From the NCBI GenBank assembly GCA_012931725.1, contig WHSA01001115.1, forward strand, positions 1,365,779 to 1,429,778: a DNA stretch of 64,000 nucleotides. Direction: 5' to 3'. Every line of letters starts with the position of its first letter. The first letter of the stretch is position 1. The position numbers were made by a program, and so were the translations under genes. The notes beneath the pieces were generated by a model. The model did no database searches, was not told the origin of the DNA, and saw only the letters and a program-made list of their open reading frames with translations. This DNA is from Litsea cubeba (taxonomy: Eukaryota > Streptophyta > Magnoliopsida > Laurales > Lauraceae). This document shows positions 1-10,149 of this stretch, one piece after another.

Positions 1-785
1 CAATCTAACCATAACCAAAACCCAATGGCACAGCTATCAGAGATGAGCACTACCTGGTGCTTAATGAAGATGATAATATGGATCCATCACAAAATGAAAC
101 AATGCCCCATTATTCACACGATCAGTTTTCATTTAGTAAAAACTGAGCAATTACAATCAGTAATTCACATATAACGAGTCTTATCACATGCATGCGATCA
201 GGCAGTGAAGATTGCTGTCCACAACAAATAGGGGAGATATTGGGTGTAGCACTTGAACAACATTAATTACCAAAGGTATCCACTTGAAATTCATGGGTGT
301 TAGGACCCAAACTGGGACCAATGGCATAGGATGGACCCCACACATGTTGCGCAAAACCCACTATTGGATTTCCTCACTTGTGCAGTCCCTCTCCAATCGA
401 GTGCTCATGTATACTAGTAAAGCTTGCTTTCGGTTAGGGTATAGTCAGCACCTACTAATCTAGTTAATAGTCCAATTTTTTATGCAATCATTGACGTTTA
501 GAATAAACCAAAGGGGTACCAATCGCTCAGCATGGCCTCACATATTGAGCACCAAAAAGTGAATTCGTTCCCTTGCACAGCCCCTTTCTAGTCAGGTATC
601 CCTAATTTTCAGTAAAGCTTGCAATTGGTTATGATCTAGAACCTACTATTTGGGAGTTCAAATTACTGAGGTTAAGGGTCTTATGTTGCACTGAAAGTCT
701 ACAAGGACCCAACACCGAATATTAGAAATCAGAATATTTAAATTTTATTATAATATATCTTCTTGATGATCGAATAGCTCCACTA
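1..785. other. Non-coding sequence with a diverged internal duplication
   Basis: No gene is visible. Two stretches, about 330-480 and 550-650, are diverged copies of one another: both carry a 'cttg(t/c)(g/a)cag(t/c)ccc' block followed by 'agtaaagcttgc' and 'cacctact/aacctact'. This suggests an old tandem duplication or an old unclassified repeat. By its position left of the last visible VAL exon it is probably intronic, which is inference. Confidence 0.4.
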
Positions 786-1027
786 GTTTTTACTTCTAGT
801 TCCAAGCCTGGGTAAAGGGGAAAGGTTGCATTGGGTAGGTTGACGCCCAGTGTAAAATTTTGTCACAACCAAACATGAATTCTGAGATAAGAACATTTCG
901 AGATTATGCTAGGGTGTTCCCCACTTTAGGAGACACACCACAGCACCCCCCGGGTTGCAGTGGAAAGTAGACAAGGACTACCGCACAATTTTAGACGAGT
1001 GCAGCAAAAAAAGTTAATCCAAAAGAA

Positions 1028-1560
1028 GAGAAAGATTCGATTTGCTATTTGAAATATAGGAACCTTGACTGGCAAGAGCATGGAGTTTGGTCGAGGGTAA
1101 TGAAAAGAAAAGAGCTAGTGTAGCCTGTCTACAGGTGACAAAATGGAAAGGGGATAAAGCTAAGGAGCTCACTAATGCTTATAAACATTTTTATGCAGGA
1201 AAGAACAATACAAGAAATGGAGGGGGTATAGTTTTAGATAAGGATTTGAAAGAGAAAATTGCGGGGATAAAGAGGCTGGGTGATAGAATGATAACAATTA
1301 AAATAGTGTTAGAGGAAGACATAATTTATATCATTAGTGCATATGCTCCCCAAGCAAGATTAGAGACATTTTTGGGAGGAGATGGATGCTTTACTACGAG
1401 AAATCCCAACCTAGTGAAAAGATTTTCCTAGGAGGGAACTTAAATGGGCATGTAGGAAAGGATAATGGAGGGTATGAGAGAGTGCATGGAGAAAAGGATT
1501 TGGAGAAAAGAATAAGTTAGGAGGCACTATCTTGGATTTTGCATTAGCATTTGACCTTTT
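1028..1560 (+). pseudogene. LINE apurinic-type endonuclease (EEP) fragment
   Basis: The longest open part is 1087-1431 (114 codons). It carries ACLQVTKWKGDKAKEL, NGGGIVLDKDLKEKIAGIKR and IIYIISAYAPQ, which are conserved blocks of the exonuclease-endonuclease-phosphatase domain that nicks target DNA in RTE LINEs. The catalytic 'QE(T)' position reads QVT, so the active-site glutamate is missing. The upstream part of the domain (from about 1028) and the downstream part (to about 1560) are still recognisable but frameshifted. It is dead as an enzyme. Confidence 0.7.
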
Positions 1561-1848
1561 AATAGCAAGCACCAGCTTAAAAAGAAAGGGAGCATTTAAT
1601 TACATATAAAAGTGGAACTAGCAATAGCTAGATAGACTTTTTTCTAGTTAGAAGACATGTTCGATTGGCTTGTAAAGATTCTAAGGTTATTCCCGAAGGG
1701 AGTTTGACCACACAAGGCTAGTAGTTTTAGATATTTGCATTAGAAGTAAAAACGGGGGTGGTAAATAAAATGTTCCCTAAAACAAGGTGGAGGGATTTAA
1801 TTGGAGAAAGAACAACAATATTTAAGGATAAAGGGATTGAGGAGGGAG

Positions 1849-2198
1849 CAAGGATCAAAATAGCGGTTGTGGTAGGCGTAGCAGCCAGTGGCCAAAACGC
1901 TACGTAGCGGGTGATATGTAGCGGTCGCGGTGAAATGTAGCGGTGTAGCAGTGTGAATTTTTTAAGTGGTCAAAATAATTTTGAATCTTGTATAACAACC
2001 AATCTAGTGCTTTTTTTAGTGATTTGAAACCATATAAGGGTAGAGACAACTTTAGGAAAGTCTATTGAGGAGAAGAAATAGGAAAAACAATGTTTAAAAT
2101 TAAAACTAATTAGCTCTACTAGGCTTTAAGACCGTAGCGCCGCTATTTTCAAAATAGCGTAGCAGCCTCGACCGCTACAGCCATTATTTTAAACCATG
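1849..2198. mobile_element. hAT-type MITE (350 bp) inserted in the LINE
   Basis: The ends are imperfect inverted repeats: the left begins CAAGGATCAAAATAGCGG, and the right read in reverse begins CATGGTTTAAAATAATGG. A perfect 8-bp target-site duplication, ggagggag, flanks it (1841-1848 and 2199-2206). The 8-bp duplication is the hAT superfamily signature. Both ends carry repeated 'gtagcgg/ccgctac' subterminal motifs, shared with the larger elements at 28080-29316 and 44021-55056. It has no coding capacity, so it would be mobilised in trans. Confidence 0.9.
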
Positions 2199-2349
2199 GG
2201 AGGGAGAATGAAATTTTGAAGGAGAAACTACAGAGATATGGAATCAAATGGCGAGTTGTATTAAGAAGGTTTCTAAAGAGATGCTTAGAGAGTCGAAAGG
2301 AAAAAAACCCTTATAATAAAGAAACCTGGTAGTAGAGTGTAGAGGTCCA

Positions 2350-2630
2350 TATGATTGACAAAGATATATGATAAGATGTAATTGAAGACTGAATTCGATG
2401 ATCCTCCTTTGAGGGTCTCGATGCTTTAAATAGATTATACATTGCCCATTAGGACTACAATTTCTCCAATTTACAATAATTACATTTATTACTTTCCTAA
2501 AAAAATCACCAAATGTAGTAAGATATTATTCTGTATAGCTGTACATGGTTGGGAGATTTTGACCAAGTTTACATGTGTATATAGGCCTAATTACAGGTGG
2601 GTTGTGGCCCAATTCATGACCCACTTAACA
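2350..2630. mobile_element. Probable small solo LTR inserted in the LINE
   Basis: LINE coding sequence stops near 2335 and resumes at about 2631 in the expected place (VQEAIREKRR). The intervening block is flanked by the direct repeat gtcca (2345-2349 and 2631-2635). It ends ...ttaaca but starts tatg rather than tg, so one terminus is non-canonical. Size, a 5-bp duplication and a terminal CA suggest a Copia-like solo LTR. The family is not identified. Confidence 0.5.
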
Positions 2631-2631
2631 G

Positions 2632-4100
2632 TCCAGGAAGCTATTCGAGAAAAAAGACGTTACAAAGTTTGGCAGGGGACTAGGAATATTGAAAACTATG
2701 AAATATATAAGAAAGCAACGAAAGACGCTAAGAAAGTTGCAAGTTATGCAAAGTTCAGAGCATATGATGACCTATATAATAGGTTGGGAACAAGAGGAGA
2801 GAAAGATACTTTTAAGCTCGCAAAAATAAAGGAAAGGAAAATTAAAGACTTAGACCATATCAAATGTATTAAAGCAATGACCAAAAGGGTCTAGTGAAGG
2901 ACAACGATATCAAACAAAGGTGGAGGGAATATTTTAGCAAGCTTTTAAATAAAAACTATGTAGGAGACATAAGAACAAGAGAGGATACTTTGTTAGCAGA
3001 ACATTTTTTTTTCCGCAAAATTAGTGGTGGAAATGAGGAAAACATTGAAACAAATGAAGACGGGAAAGGCTAAAGGTCCAGATAACATCCCGATAGAGGC
3101 TTGGAAATGCTTATGAGAAGTTGGAAGGATTTGGTTAACTATGCACTTCAATAAGATATTAATGAAAAAGAAGATGATTGATGAATGGAGAATAAGTGTT
3201 GTAATATCTAATATATGAGAACAAGGGAGATATACAACATTGTACCAACTACCATGGGATTAAACTTATGAGCGAAGCTATGGGAGAGAGTAATAGAGCA
3301 AAGACTTAGATAGAAGACCAAGATATCTAAAAATCAATTTGATTTTATGCCTGGGAAGTCAATTATGGAAGCTATCTTCTCACTTAGGCAATCAATAGAA
3401 AAATATCGAGAAAAATCTGCATATGGTCTTCATCGATCAAGAAAAAGCTTATGATGGGGTGCCTAGAAATTTAATTTGGTGGGTTTTAAATAAAAGGAAT
3501 GTTCCAAGATACTATACTGAAATTATTAAAGACATGTATGAAGGAGTAGTAACGAGTGTGAGAACTACCAATGGAGAGACAGGTGAGTTGCTCGTGACCA
3601 TAGGTTTGCATCAATGGTTGCATGGATGAGTAAGCTTCTCCTATTCAAGGGGAGGGTGTACGTTATTTGCAGATGATATCGGAAAAAACAAGAGAGATGA
3701 TGGAGGCTATAGAAAGGTTTTAAAATAAGTCATACAAAGACAGAATATATGGATTGCAAATTTAGTGGGCATTTATAAAGAGCTTAAACTACTATGAGAA
3801 ATGAAAATCAGGAAATACCACAAAGCGATTCATTCATTTATCTTGGCTCGATAATTAACAAGGATGGGGAAATTGAAGAAGATGAAGAACATAGGATAAA
3901 AGCGGGAAGGCTGAAGTGGAAACTTGCTTCTAAAGTGCTTTATGACCGACGAATGACAACAAGATTGAAGGGAAAATTTTACAAGACAGTGATTAGACAA
4001 GTAACAACCTATGGAGCATAATGTTGGCCAATCAAAACGCAACATATGCTCAAAATGGAGGTAATAGAGAAGAGAATGTTGAGGTGTATGAGTGGTAAGT
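2632..4100 (+). pseudogene. LINE reverse transcriptase, degraded
   Basis: Fragments in several frames match the RTE reverse transcriptase in order: the VQEAIREKRR region before RT (2632-2894), the palm block FIDQEKAYDGVPR (3423-3629), an LFADDI catalytic box near 3660-3680, and the C-terminal FIYLGSIINKDGEIEEDEEH / RLKGKFYKTVIRQVTTYGA segment (3794-4021). The sequence between DGVPR and the FADD box is much shorter than expected, so there is an internal deletion. Stops and shifts are throughout. Function is lost. Confidence 0.75.
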
Positions 4101-4105
4101 CTTGT

Positions 4106-4587
4106 AATGGTAAGGCTACTTAACTAAGTGTTACTAGTTAGCTAAGCATGTTTTGTAGTAGTCTTCAATTTGTTATCATTTTTGGGATAGAGTTTAGTAT
4201 GCCCTTGTTGTCTTGGATCTGGAGTTGGCACCACTCAGCTTTGATTCCATCATAGTCGGACCTGGTTCGCCGTGGATTTAGCCTTGCTTATGCTAGTTGT
4301 AGCTTAGCCTTTGCGTAGGAGAGACTGTGCCCTACAGTACCATATTTGGAAAAAAAAAATTATGGCCATACATAAATTCCTTTATGGAGGCTCATGGTGC
4401 CCTTCTTTATTATATATTGTTTACCTCCCTCCACGATCATGTCACTTGCAGCTGGGAGAAAGAGCCCAAGTGGATTTTCATCGTGCTAGGATGTACTCAA
4501 TAGACTTGTCTTATAAAATTTATTCATGTTATTTGTATTTCTTGCACAATCATGCCTAGTTATATGCTCTATTATTATCCTTGCAAT
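4106..4587. other. Unclassified repeat-like sequence, left of the ubiquitin hAT
   Basis: No coding evidence. This stretch and 6797-7795 were contiguous before the hAT at 4588-6788 inserted. The combined sequence, with a segment 'ggcattgtaggtgacaacacc' near 6880, resembles the 3' part of a plant gypsy LTR. Ends and a target-site duplication could not be fixed. Confidence 0.35.
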
Positions 4588-4911
4588 CATAGTTTTGAAA
4601 ATCAAAATCGTATTACCAATCGTTTATACCCATTAATCGAATTGAATCGTGAATCGTATCGCGAATCGTAGGATTTTTTTATTTTTCTAATAAAATTGAA
4701 AAATAATTACAAATTAAAAAAGTAGTTATTCATAATCATCCAATTTCCCATTTATAGCAGCATAAATAGAATGACAAATAAGTCTATCATAGAATCATAT
4801 CAAGAACATCCTGTCATATATTAATACATAATAAATGATGAGTAAACAGTTTAATAAGTTTAAGGTAACAAAATATATTTATTTTTTGCTATATATAAAT
4901 CAAAATATAAA

Positions 4912-5181
4912 GAGGATTTTACCTGAAAAATCCTTTAAGACTTGTCAATAGCCAAAAGCACCATGAACATCTTATAATGACCACAGTAGTCTCAAAAGCC
5001 TAATTTGGTTTTTCTTTTCTTTTCTTCTCTGAGCTGGGATATCCCTGCTCCTTTCCCTTAAACAAAACCCAAAACCCATATCAGATCGAGGAAAGTGACC
5101 TCCGTTTCCTCTCCCATATCAGATCGAGGAAGGAAGGAAGAACCGAACCCTAAGCCTAAAACGAAGAAGATGCAGATCTTC
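4912..5181 (+). repeat. Left arm of long internal inverted repeat
   Basis: This 270-bp arm pairs with 6050-6300 in reverse complement. Shared blocks include 'gaggattttacct(g/a)aaaaatcctt', 'gccaaaagcaccat', 'ggggatatccctgctc' and, at the inner end, 'gaagatgcagatcttc'. The inner end is the ubiquitin initiator region: an ATG at 5170-5172 followed by codons for Q, I and F, then a stop. Both arms thus carry a copy of the captured gene's 5' leader and start, pointing toward each other. Confidence 0.75.
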
Positions 5182-5471
5182 TAGAACATGAGCTTTTTCC
5201 ACATTCAGATTCTTATATTTTCGAAAGATGGGTTTTAAGGATTGATTCTAGAGTTCCCAGCTGGAATTTGGGGTTTTTCTTATTACAAAGTAAAAGGGTT
5301 TTCTAGGATCTGCAAGGATTAAAAAGTTATTGTGCTTGGATTCATCATTTTGAAGGGAGATTTCGGTCTTTTTCATCTGGGTTCAGATTAGAACTCCTAC
5401 AGTTGCAGAAATCAGATTCCAGAATGTGAGGAAGAAGAAGACAGTGCACGCCCAAATTAGTGATGTGAACA

Positions 5472-5710
5472 GGGATATCCCTGCTTTTGTTAGTGCTGTG
5501 AGCGGGGATATCCCCGCCCACCAGAGTACTGTGGGTGCTGTCTCTCAAGGACTGGTTTCAGTTTGGACGGGGATATCCCCGCCCACCAGAGTACTGTGTG
5601 TGCTGTCTCGCAAAGACTGGTTTCAGTTGGGACGGGGATATCCCTGCCCAAGTTAGTGCTGTGAACAGGGATATCCCTGCCTCTGTTAGTGCTGTGAGCG
5701 GGGATATCCC
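5472..5710. repeat. 33-bp tandem array centred on the GGGATATCCC palindrome
   Basis: The 10-bp perfect palindrome starts at 5472, 5505, 5570, 5635, 5668 and 5701. Spacings are 33, 65, 65, 33 and 33 bp, so the units are 33 bp or roughly twice that. Linkers alternate between 'gttagtgctgtga' and 'caccagagtactgt...ctggtttcagt' types. Two more copies sit in the inverted-repeat arms (5036-5045 and 6166-6175). Because 33 is a multiple of three the array stays open in several frames, which accounts for overlapping spurious ORFs here. Confidence 0.85.
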
Positions 5711-6070
5711 CGCCCACCAGAGTATTGTCTCTCTCAAGGTGGTTTCAGTTGGGACGGGGAGCTTGACCGTTTTCTTCTTGTGCTTGATCTTCTTGGGCTT
5801 GGTGTAGGTCTTCTTCTTCCTCTTCTTGGCCATGCAGCCGCGGAGGCAGAGGACGAGGTGGAGGGTGCTCTCTTTCTGGATGTTGTAGTCGGCGAGGGTC
5901 CGGCCATCCTCGAACTGTTTTCCGGTGAAGATCAGGCGCTGCTGGTCCGGGGGAATGTCCACCTTGTTCTGAATCTTGGATTTCACATTGTCAATGGTGT
6001 CAGAGGATTCGACTTCTAGGGTTATGGTTTTGCCTGTTAGGATTTTGACGAAGATCTGCATCTTCTTCAT
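5558..6070 (-). pseudogene. Chimeric ubiquitin-eS31 (RPS27a-type) fusion fragment captured by a hAT
   Basis: An uninterrupted 170-codon frame. The canonical ubiquitin start MQIF is the second ATG (6061), three codons after MKK. A full-length ubiquitin fold follows with several substitutions: T7I, a changed NKVDIPPDQQ segment, and LCLRGC instead of the usual LRLRGG end. The eS31 basic extension MAKKRKKKTYTKPKKIKHKK (5833 down to about 5760) is next. After KLPV the zinc-ribbon part is gone, and the frame runs into 33-bp palindromic repeats encoding 11-residue units such as TALTEAGISLF. The codon for the second C-terminal glycine is TGC and an ATG codon is inserted, so a de-ubiquitinase would probably not cleave it (inference). 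In parent genes this precursor supplies ubiquitin and a 40S subunit protein. I call it a captured pseudogene, but expression is possible. Confidence 0.85.
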
Positions 6071-6300
6071 TTTAGGGTTAGGGTTCAGTTCTTCCTTCCT
6101 TCTTCAATCTGAAATGGGAGAGGATGAATTTTTGGATTTTGGATTTTTTTTAAGGGAAATGAGCAGGGATATCCCCGCTCAGCGCTAAAAGTTAAAAAAA
6201 ATACCCAACAGGGCCTTTGGGACTATTGTGGTCTTTATGAGAAATTGATGGTGCTTTTGGCTTTTAACAAGTCTTGAAGGATTTTTTAGGTAAAATCCTC
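6050..6300 (-). repeat. Right arm of long internal inverted repeat
   Basis: Reverse complement of 4912-5181 with modest divergence and small indels. It spans the ubiquitin start codons, the 5' leader ('agggttagggttcagttcttcc' on the plus strand) and one GGGATATCCC palindrome (6166-6175), then AT-rich sequence. A transcript across both arms could fold into a long hairpin. Confidence 0.75.
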
Positions 6301-6796
6301 AAATATAAAAGTAAAAATAAAATCTAAACCATCAATCTTACATGGTAGGATATCTCTTGAAGTGTTCATGAAAAAAAAAATTAAAAAGAAGATATAGACA
6401 AGCACCATACGTACAATCGAACACTTTAATTAAATGCATGTTCTTTATTTATCTCTAAAACCTCCCCAAAGCCGTGAATATTCTTTAAAAGGTTTTGTTA
6501 ACTACTAAATAACTATTAAAAGTAAAAACGCTAAAATAAAGAAAGAATTAAGAAAGAAAAAGGGTAAAAGATCGTTAATATTAATTTAGTGTTTGTAGCT
6601 ATTCTCCCTCGGCTGAATCGCTTGAATCGTAACATTCAACGAAACGAGTATTGAGTCATAAGATTCACACCTGAATCCTAAAATTCATCTGTAAATGAGA
6701 TTCGTTGTATAGATATAAATCGTTTTCCTTAAGATTTGGGATACGAATCGGGATTTGGGATACCAATCATAGGATTATGATAACTATGCCTGCAAT

Positions 6797-7795
6797 TACC
6801 TGTCTTTAACTCTATATTTGATGCAACATAATTATGTTTATTATATTTGCTTACTTGCTCTAACTTGCTACACTTGGCATTGTAGGTGACAACACCAATA
6901 CCCTTGACTCGGAGATAAAGGCGGCTAAGGAAACTCCACCAAGGCTAGCTAAGTGGACCCCAGATGATGACGTATAGACATTAGGCTGCGCAAGAGACGT
7001 CATACTTTGAAAGTTATCCTAACTCCTACCGTTGTTTTGCCTGTTTTATCATTTTTTATAGTTGTTTATAGCCATTTTGGCTTGGAGTTGTAATTAAGAC
7101 ACTTTAAAACTGTTTAACTTCGACGCTTTAGCACTGCATTACATTTCAACTCATTTCTGCTCTGATTACAGGTTTTATACTATGCCATACGGTTTTATGT
7201 GTTCTAAGGATGCATGCTATTATTGGTTACACAAGCTTATACTTAGATGTGTTTAAATTGTGGTGGAAACCCATACAAGCTTATACTTAGATGTGTTTAA
7301 ATTGTGGTGGAAACCCATACTTATCCTCACACGCTGAATCCTGTGGGAGTTATGTACGGGGTAAAACGTTATCTTTGGCAGGCCCCATACATCGCGCCTC
7401 AAAATGCGGAATGTTATTGGCATATGGTTTGGGGACATGACACAAACTATGATCAAGGTGCCCATCGTGTCCTCTGTCATCAACCAGGATCAAACATGGC
7501 TTAGTTATCCATCATCTTACAGATCAGGATCATTGTGCAATATCATCTGGCGTAACTTGGACATTTTAGCATGGGGCCCACCTAGAAGATTGTATCAACC
7601 TGAGCATCACATCTTTTGGTCACAATAAATTCTTGGATTTTCTTATAATTTATTGGGCTTCTGGACTGCAAAAGGTATGCCTTATACCCTCTTGTGTTTT
7701 GGCAACTTTTGCGAAAATTTCATCTTGACCATTGTTTTTCTCCATCTAATTTTTGTTGTCATAGTTAGATAAAAGTGTCAAGGAAAAGAATTTTT
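6797..7795. other. Unclassified repeat-like sequence with a 44-bp tandem duplication
   Basis: Continuation of 4106-4587 after the hAT insertion. No coding region is supported: short open frames have no recognisable motif. 7233-7276 is exactly repeated at 7277-7320 (44-bp unit beginning aagcttatacttagatgtg). The segment around 6880-7000 looks LTR-like. Confidence 0.4.
7233..7320. repeat. Perfect 44-bp tandem duplication
   Basis: Two identical adjacent copies of a 44-bp unit that starts 'aagcttatacttagatgtg' and ends 'ggtggaaacccatac'. Perfect identity means a recent duplication or an assembly artefact. Confidence 0.95.
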
Positions 7796-8372
7796 TGTCA
7801 TGCCTATGGCCCCCTTGTAGAAGGGCATTGGGTCCGGCGAGCATCCGCCTAGAGAGATGGTGGGGGAAACTCTAAAGGAGTGGGTATGCATTAGTGCATG
7901 CGTCCCACATTGGAAACATGCTAGTCCTAATCTTGGGTATATATGTGTGACCTGGAGCTTTTCCACAAGAGGTCTTTTAAAACCGTGCGGAAAGAGTGGG
8001 TTGAAATCTCATGAGCCAAAGCAGACAATATCATGTGGATAGTGGGCCTGGGTCATTACAGATGGTATCAGAGTCGAGGACAGCTCTGTTTTCCGGTGGG
8101 GGAGCATGTCACGCCTGTGGCCCCCTTAAAAGGGCGTTGGGTTCGGCGAGCATCTGCATAGAGAGAGGGCGGGGGAAACTCTGAAGGAGTGGATATGCAG
8201 TGGTGCATGCGTCCCACGTTGGAAACATGTTGGTCCTAATCTTGGGTATATATGTGTAACCTGGACCATAATCCCACATAAGGCCTTTTAAAACCGTGCA
8301 GCAAAATTGGGTTAAAACCCCATGAGCCAAAGCAGACAATATCATGTGGATAGTGGCGGCGGCCGACAGTAT
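7796..8372 (+). mobile_element. TRIM (miniature LTR retrotransposon)
   Basis: The left LTR spans 7796-8060 (tgtcatgcc...cattaca, 265 bp). After two bases comes a primer-binding site tggtatcagag (8063-8073) complementary to initiator tRNA-Met. Only 46 bp of internal DNA (8061-8106) separates it from a second LTR starting tgtcacgcc at 8107. The last internal bases, ccggtgggggagca, are the polypurine tract. The LTRs are about 85-90% alike by eye, including the 'gcgtccca' and 'gccaaagcagacaatatcatg' blocks. The end of the right LTR has been rearranged by a 30-bp duplication (about 8334-8393), so the right boundary is uncertain. There is no coding capacity, as is usual for TRIMs. Confidence 0.8.
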
Positions 8373-9823
8373 CATGTGGATAGTGGCGGCGGCCGACAAC
8401 ATAGTAGCTGGTACGTGTCTTATCACTTACATGTGCTAAATTTGGAGGACCAAATTTCCTCGGGGAGGGGGAGGGGTGCAAATACCCCAGACCCTGCTTT
8501 AGGGGCCGGAACATTTACTGGTGATGTGTACATTTAATTCCATTATTTTTTCATGAACTTTAATTTCGGATATTAAATCTTTCTTTATATATATTATGAT
8601 TATGTAAATAATTTTTAATTTGGATGAACATCATAATTATGATTTGGACGTATATTATTAATAAATTTACCTCAATAGTGCTAATGACAGTTGAATAACA
8701 TAATTAATGAAAGTAAGATTCTTTTTATCCAGTGGTTAACACCCCCGGGTTGGGCCCTGGTAGCTAGACCCATATTTTTGCTCCATTGGGTAGAAACCTT
8801 GTGGGGTCCTTGTTGTTAATCTTTTCTATGGGAATAAAATGGGTTTAAAAAATAAAGAGTTCTAAACGGGTTTGGGTAGGGCCCAGTGGCTCAAGCCATA
8901 TTTATCAAATCCAAATAGGAACCTATGGGACTCTTCTTATTAAAGACCTATTGGCATTAAGTGGGACCCTAGGTAATCAATTCACTAGTATAACTTCTTA
9001 AGTTTATTAGGGCCCATTAGTTAAGAGAATTAAGTTCTTTAGAAGATGGGACCCATGTGTCATTATAGGGAAGTCAACTTAGAGGAGGATGGGGATGCGC
9101 ATATTTCCACTTGAATTAGAATTGCCGCACGCATCCCATGAATGATTTAAGGATGCGTGCACAACTCCTTGGACAAAAACACAAACGGAAGCCCTAAGAT
9201 CATCTTAGCCTCATCACATCTCTTCCTTATTGCTTATCCCTCCCAATAGAGAACCCTAACCCTAGTTCTTAGACTAAGAGGCTAGCAAAACCTAGAAGGA
9301 GAAGAGAAGAACCAGCCATTGGAGATCAAAAGCTGTTCAAAGGTGAGTAGCCATGCAATCTAATTGTGAATCCATACTGTTAATAGTGTTAATAGATGAT
9401 TTTCTAGATTTTAGAAATCAATGTGCGATTTTGACTTGATATGAGATGAAAGTGATGAAAACATGTCTTGGGAGTTGGGGCTTAGTCGGTATGGTTGACC
9501 CAGCCCTAAATGGTATGAAACCTGTAATAACCTGGGCCAGATCGGGCCCAGATTCGTCCGACCCACAGAGTGTTGGATGGGTTGGATTGCAATAGTTATT
9601 TATAACCTGGCCTCAGCTCATTAGTACCCTTTTGTCTGTTATTAAGTTGTTGGAACGATACCTCCTTGTGAGGAGGATATCGTTCGGGTACCCAGAGGGA
9701 TTTCCCGAAGGTTAGAGATCTCACCCTATCTCAAAATTTCGAAATGCTATATCTACCTTCTACGATTGATTTCATTCATTCTCATTCTTGGGTTATAGAA
9801 GAAGGGAGAGAAAAGGGTGCAGA

Positions 9824-10136
9824 TGTAGAAGATAACAGGCCTTTTTAAATAGGCCCTGGCCCATCCAGGCCCATGTATAATCTTTCTTTGTTTAGATTGT
9901 ATCAATTTGATCAATTAGCTTTATTCTCTCCCTGTATAGCTGATTTCTTTCCTCTTCTTTCTTTGTATAGATTAGGAGATATTCTTTGATTATTCTAATT
10001 TGTATACTTAGCTTGTTTAGAGCCTTAATTGAGGCACAATCTAATTATAAATACAAACAGTCGATCCTCCATTGAGGTACGACCTTCTCCCACATTGTTC
10101 TGTGCTCCTTCTTCTTCTCTTCCACATAATCTCACA
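9824..10136 (+). repeat. Copia-1 5' LTR
   Basis: 313 bp, tgtagaag...ctcaca, with TATAAATA at 10046-10053 as the likely core promoter. It is nearly identical to 15421-15733: near 9904 it reads 'caatttgatc' where the 3' copy has 'caattagatc'. Confidence 0.96.
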
Positions 10137-10149
10137 TGGTATCAGAGCC
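10137..10149 (+). promoter_or_regulatory. Copia-1 primer-binding site
   Basis: tggtatcagagcc directly after the LTR is complementary to the 3' end of plant initiator tRNA-Met, the usual minus-strand primer of Copia elements. About 1.08 kb of untranslated leader follows before gag. Confidence 0.92.

Larger units (their letters stand above)
785..4105 (+). mobile_element. RTE-clade LINE (non-LTR retrotransposon), heavily decayed
   Basis: A leader, then an endonuclease fragment (about 1028-1560), then reverse-transcriptase fragments (about 2632-4100) run in the order of a plant RTE LINE on the plus strand. Homology is to the endonuclease 'ACLQVTKWKGDKAKEL' region and the RT 'FIDQEKAYDGVPR' block. 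Many stops, frameshifts and internal deletions make it non-functional. Two later insertions interrupt it: a hAT MITE at 1849-2198 and a probable solo LTR at 2350-2630. The left edge is approximate, because sequence from about 785 reads like an RTE 5' leader. No poly-A tail or target-site duplication was identified. Confidence 0.8.
4588..6788. mobile_element. hAT-like element carrying a captured ubiquitin-eS31 fragment
   Basis: The terminal inverted repeats are CATAGTTTTGAAAATC on the left and CATAGTTATCATAATC (reverse complement) on the right, 13 of 16 matching. The flanking 8-bp duplication is cttgcaat (4580-4587) and cctgcaat (6789-6796), with one mismatch, as expected for an old hAT insertion. 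Inside lie long inverted repeats (4912-5181 against 6050-6300), a minus-strand ubiquitin-eS31 chimeric ORF and an array of GGGATATCCC palindromes. No transposase is present, so it is a non-autonomous gene-capturing element. AT-rich subterminal DNA contains 'gaatcg' repeats at both ends. Confidence 0.8.

Noticed and set aside
5345..5807. Several overlapping open frames on both strands around the palindromic array
   Set aside because: A 33-bp period and palindromic units keep many frames open. Only the minus-strand frame joined to ubiquitin has recognisable protein homology.
4106..7795. A complete LTR element split by the ubiquitin hAT
   Set aside because: Candidate tg...ca ends did not give matching 5-bp duplications, so only an LTR-like label is justified.
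7796..8372. Cassandra-type TRIM with 5S rRNA promoter
   Set aside because: The LTR shows no 5S A-box/C-box arrangement that I could recognise; only general TRIM features are supported.
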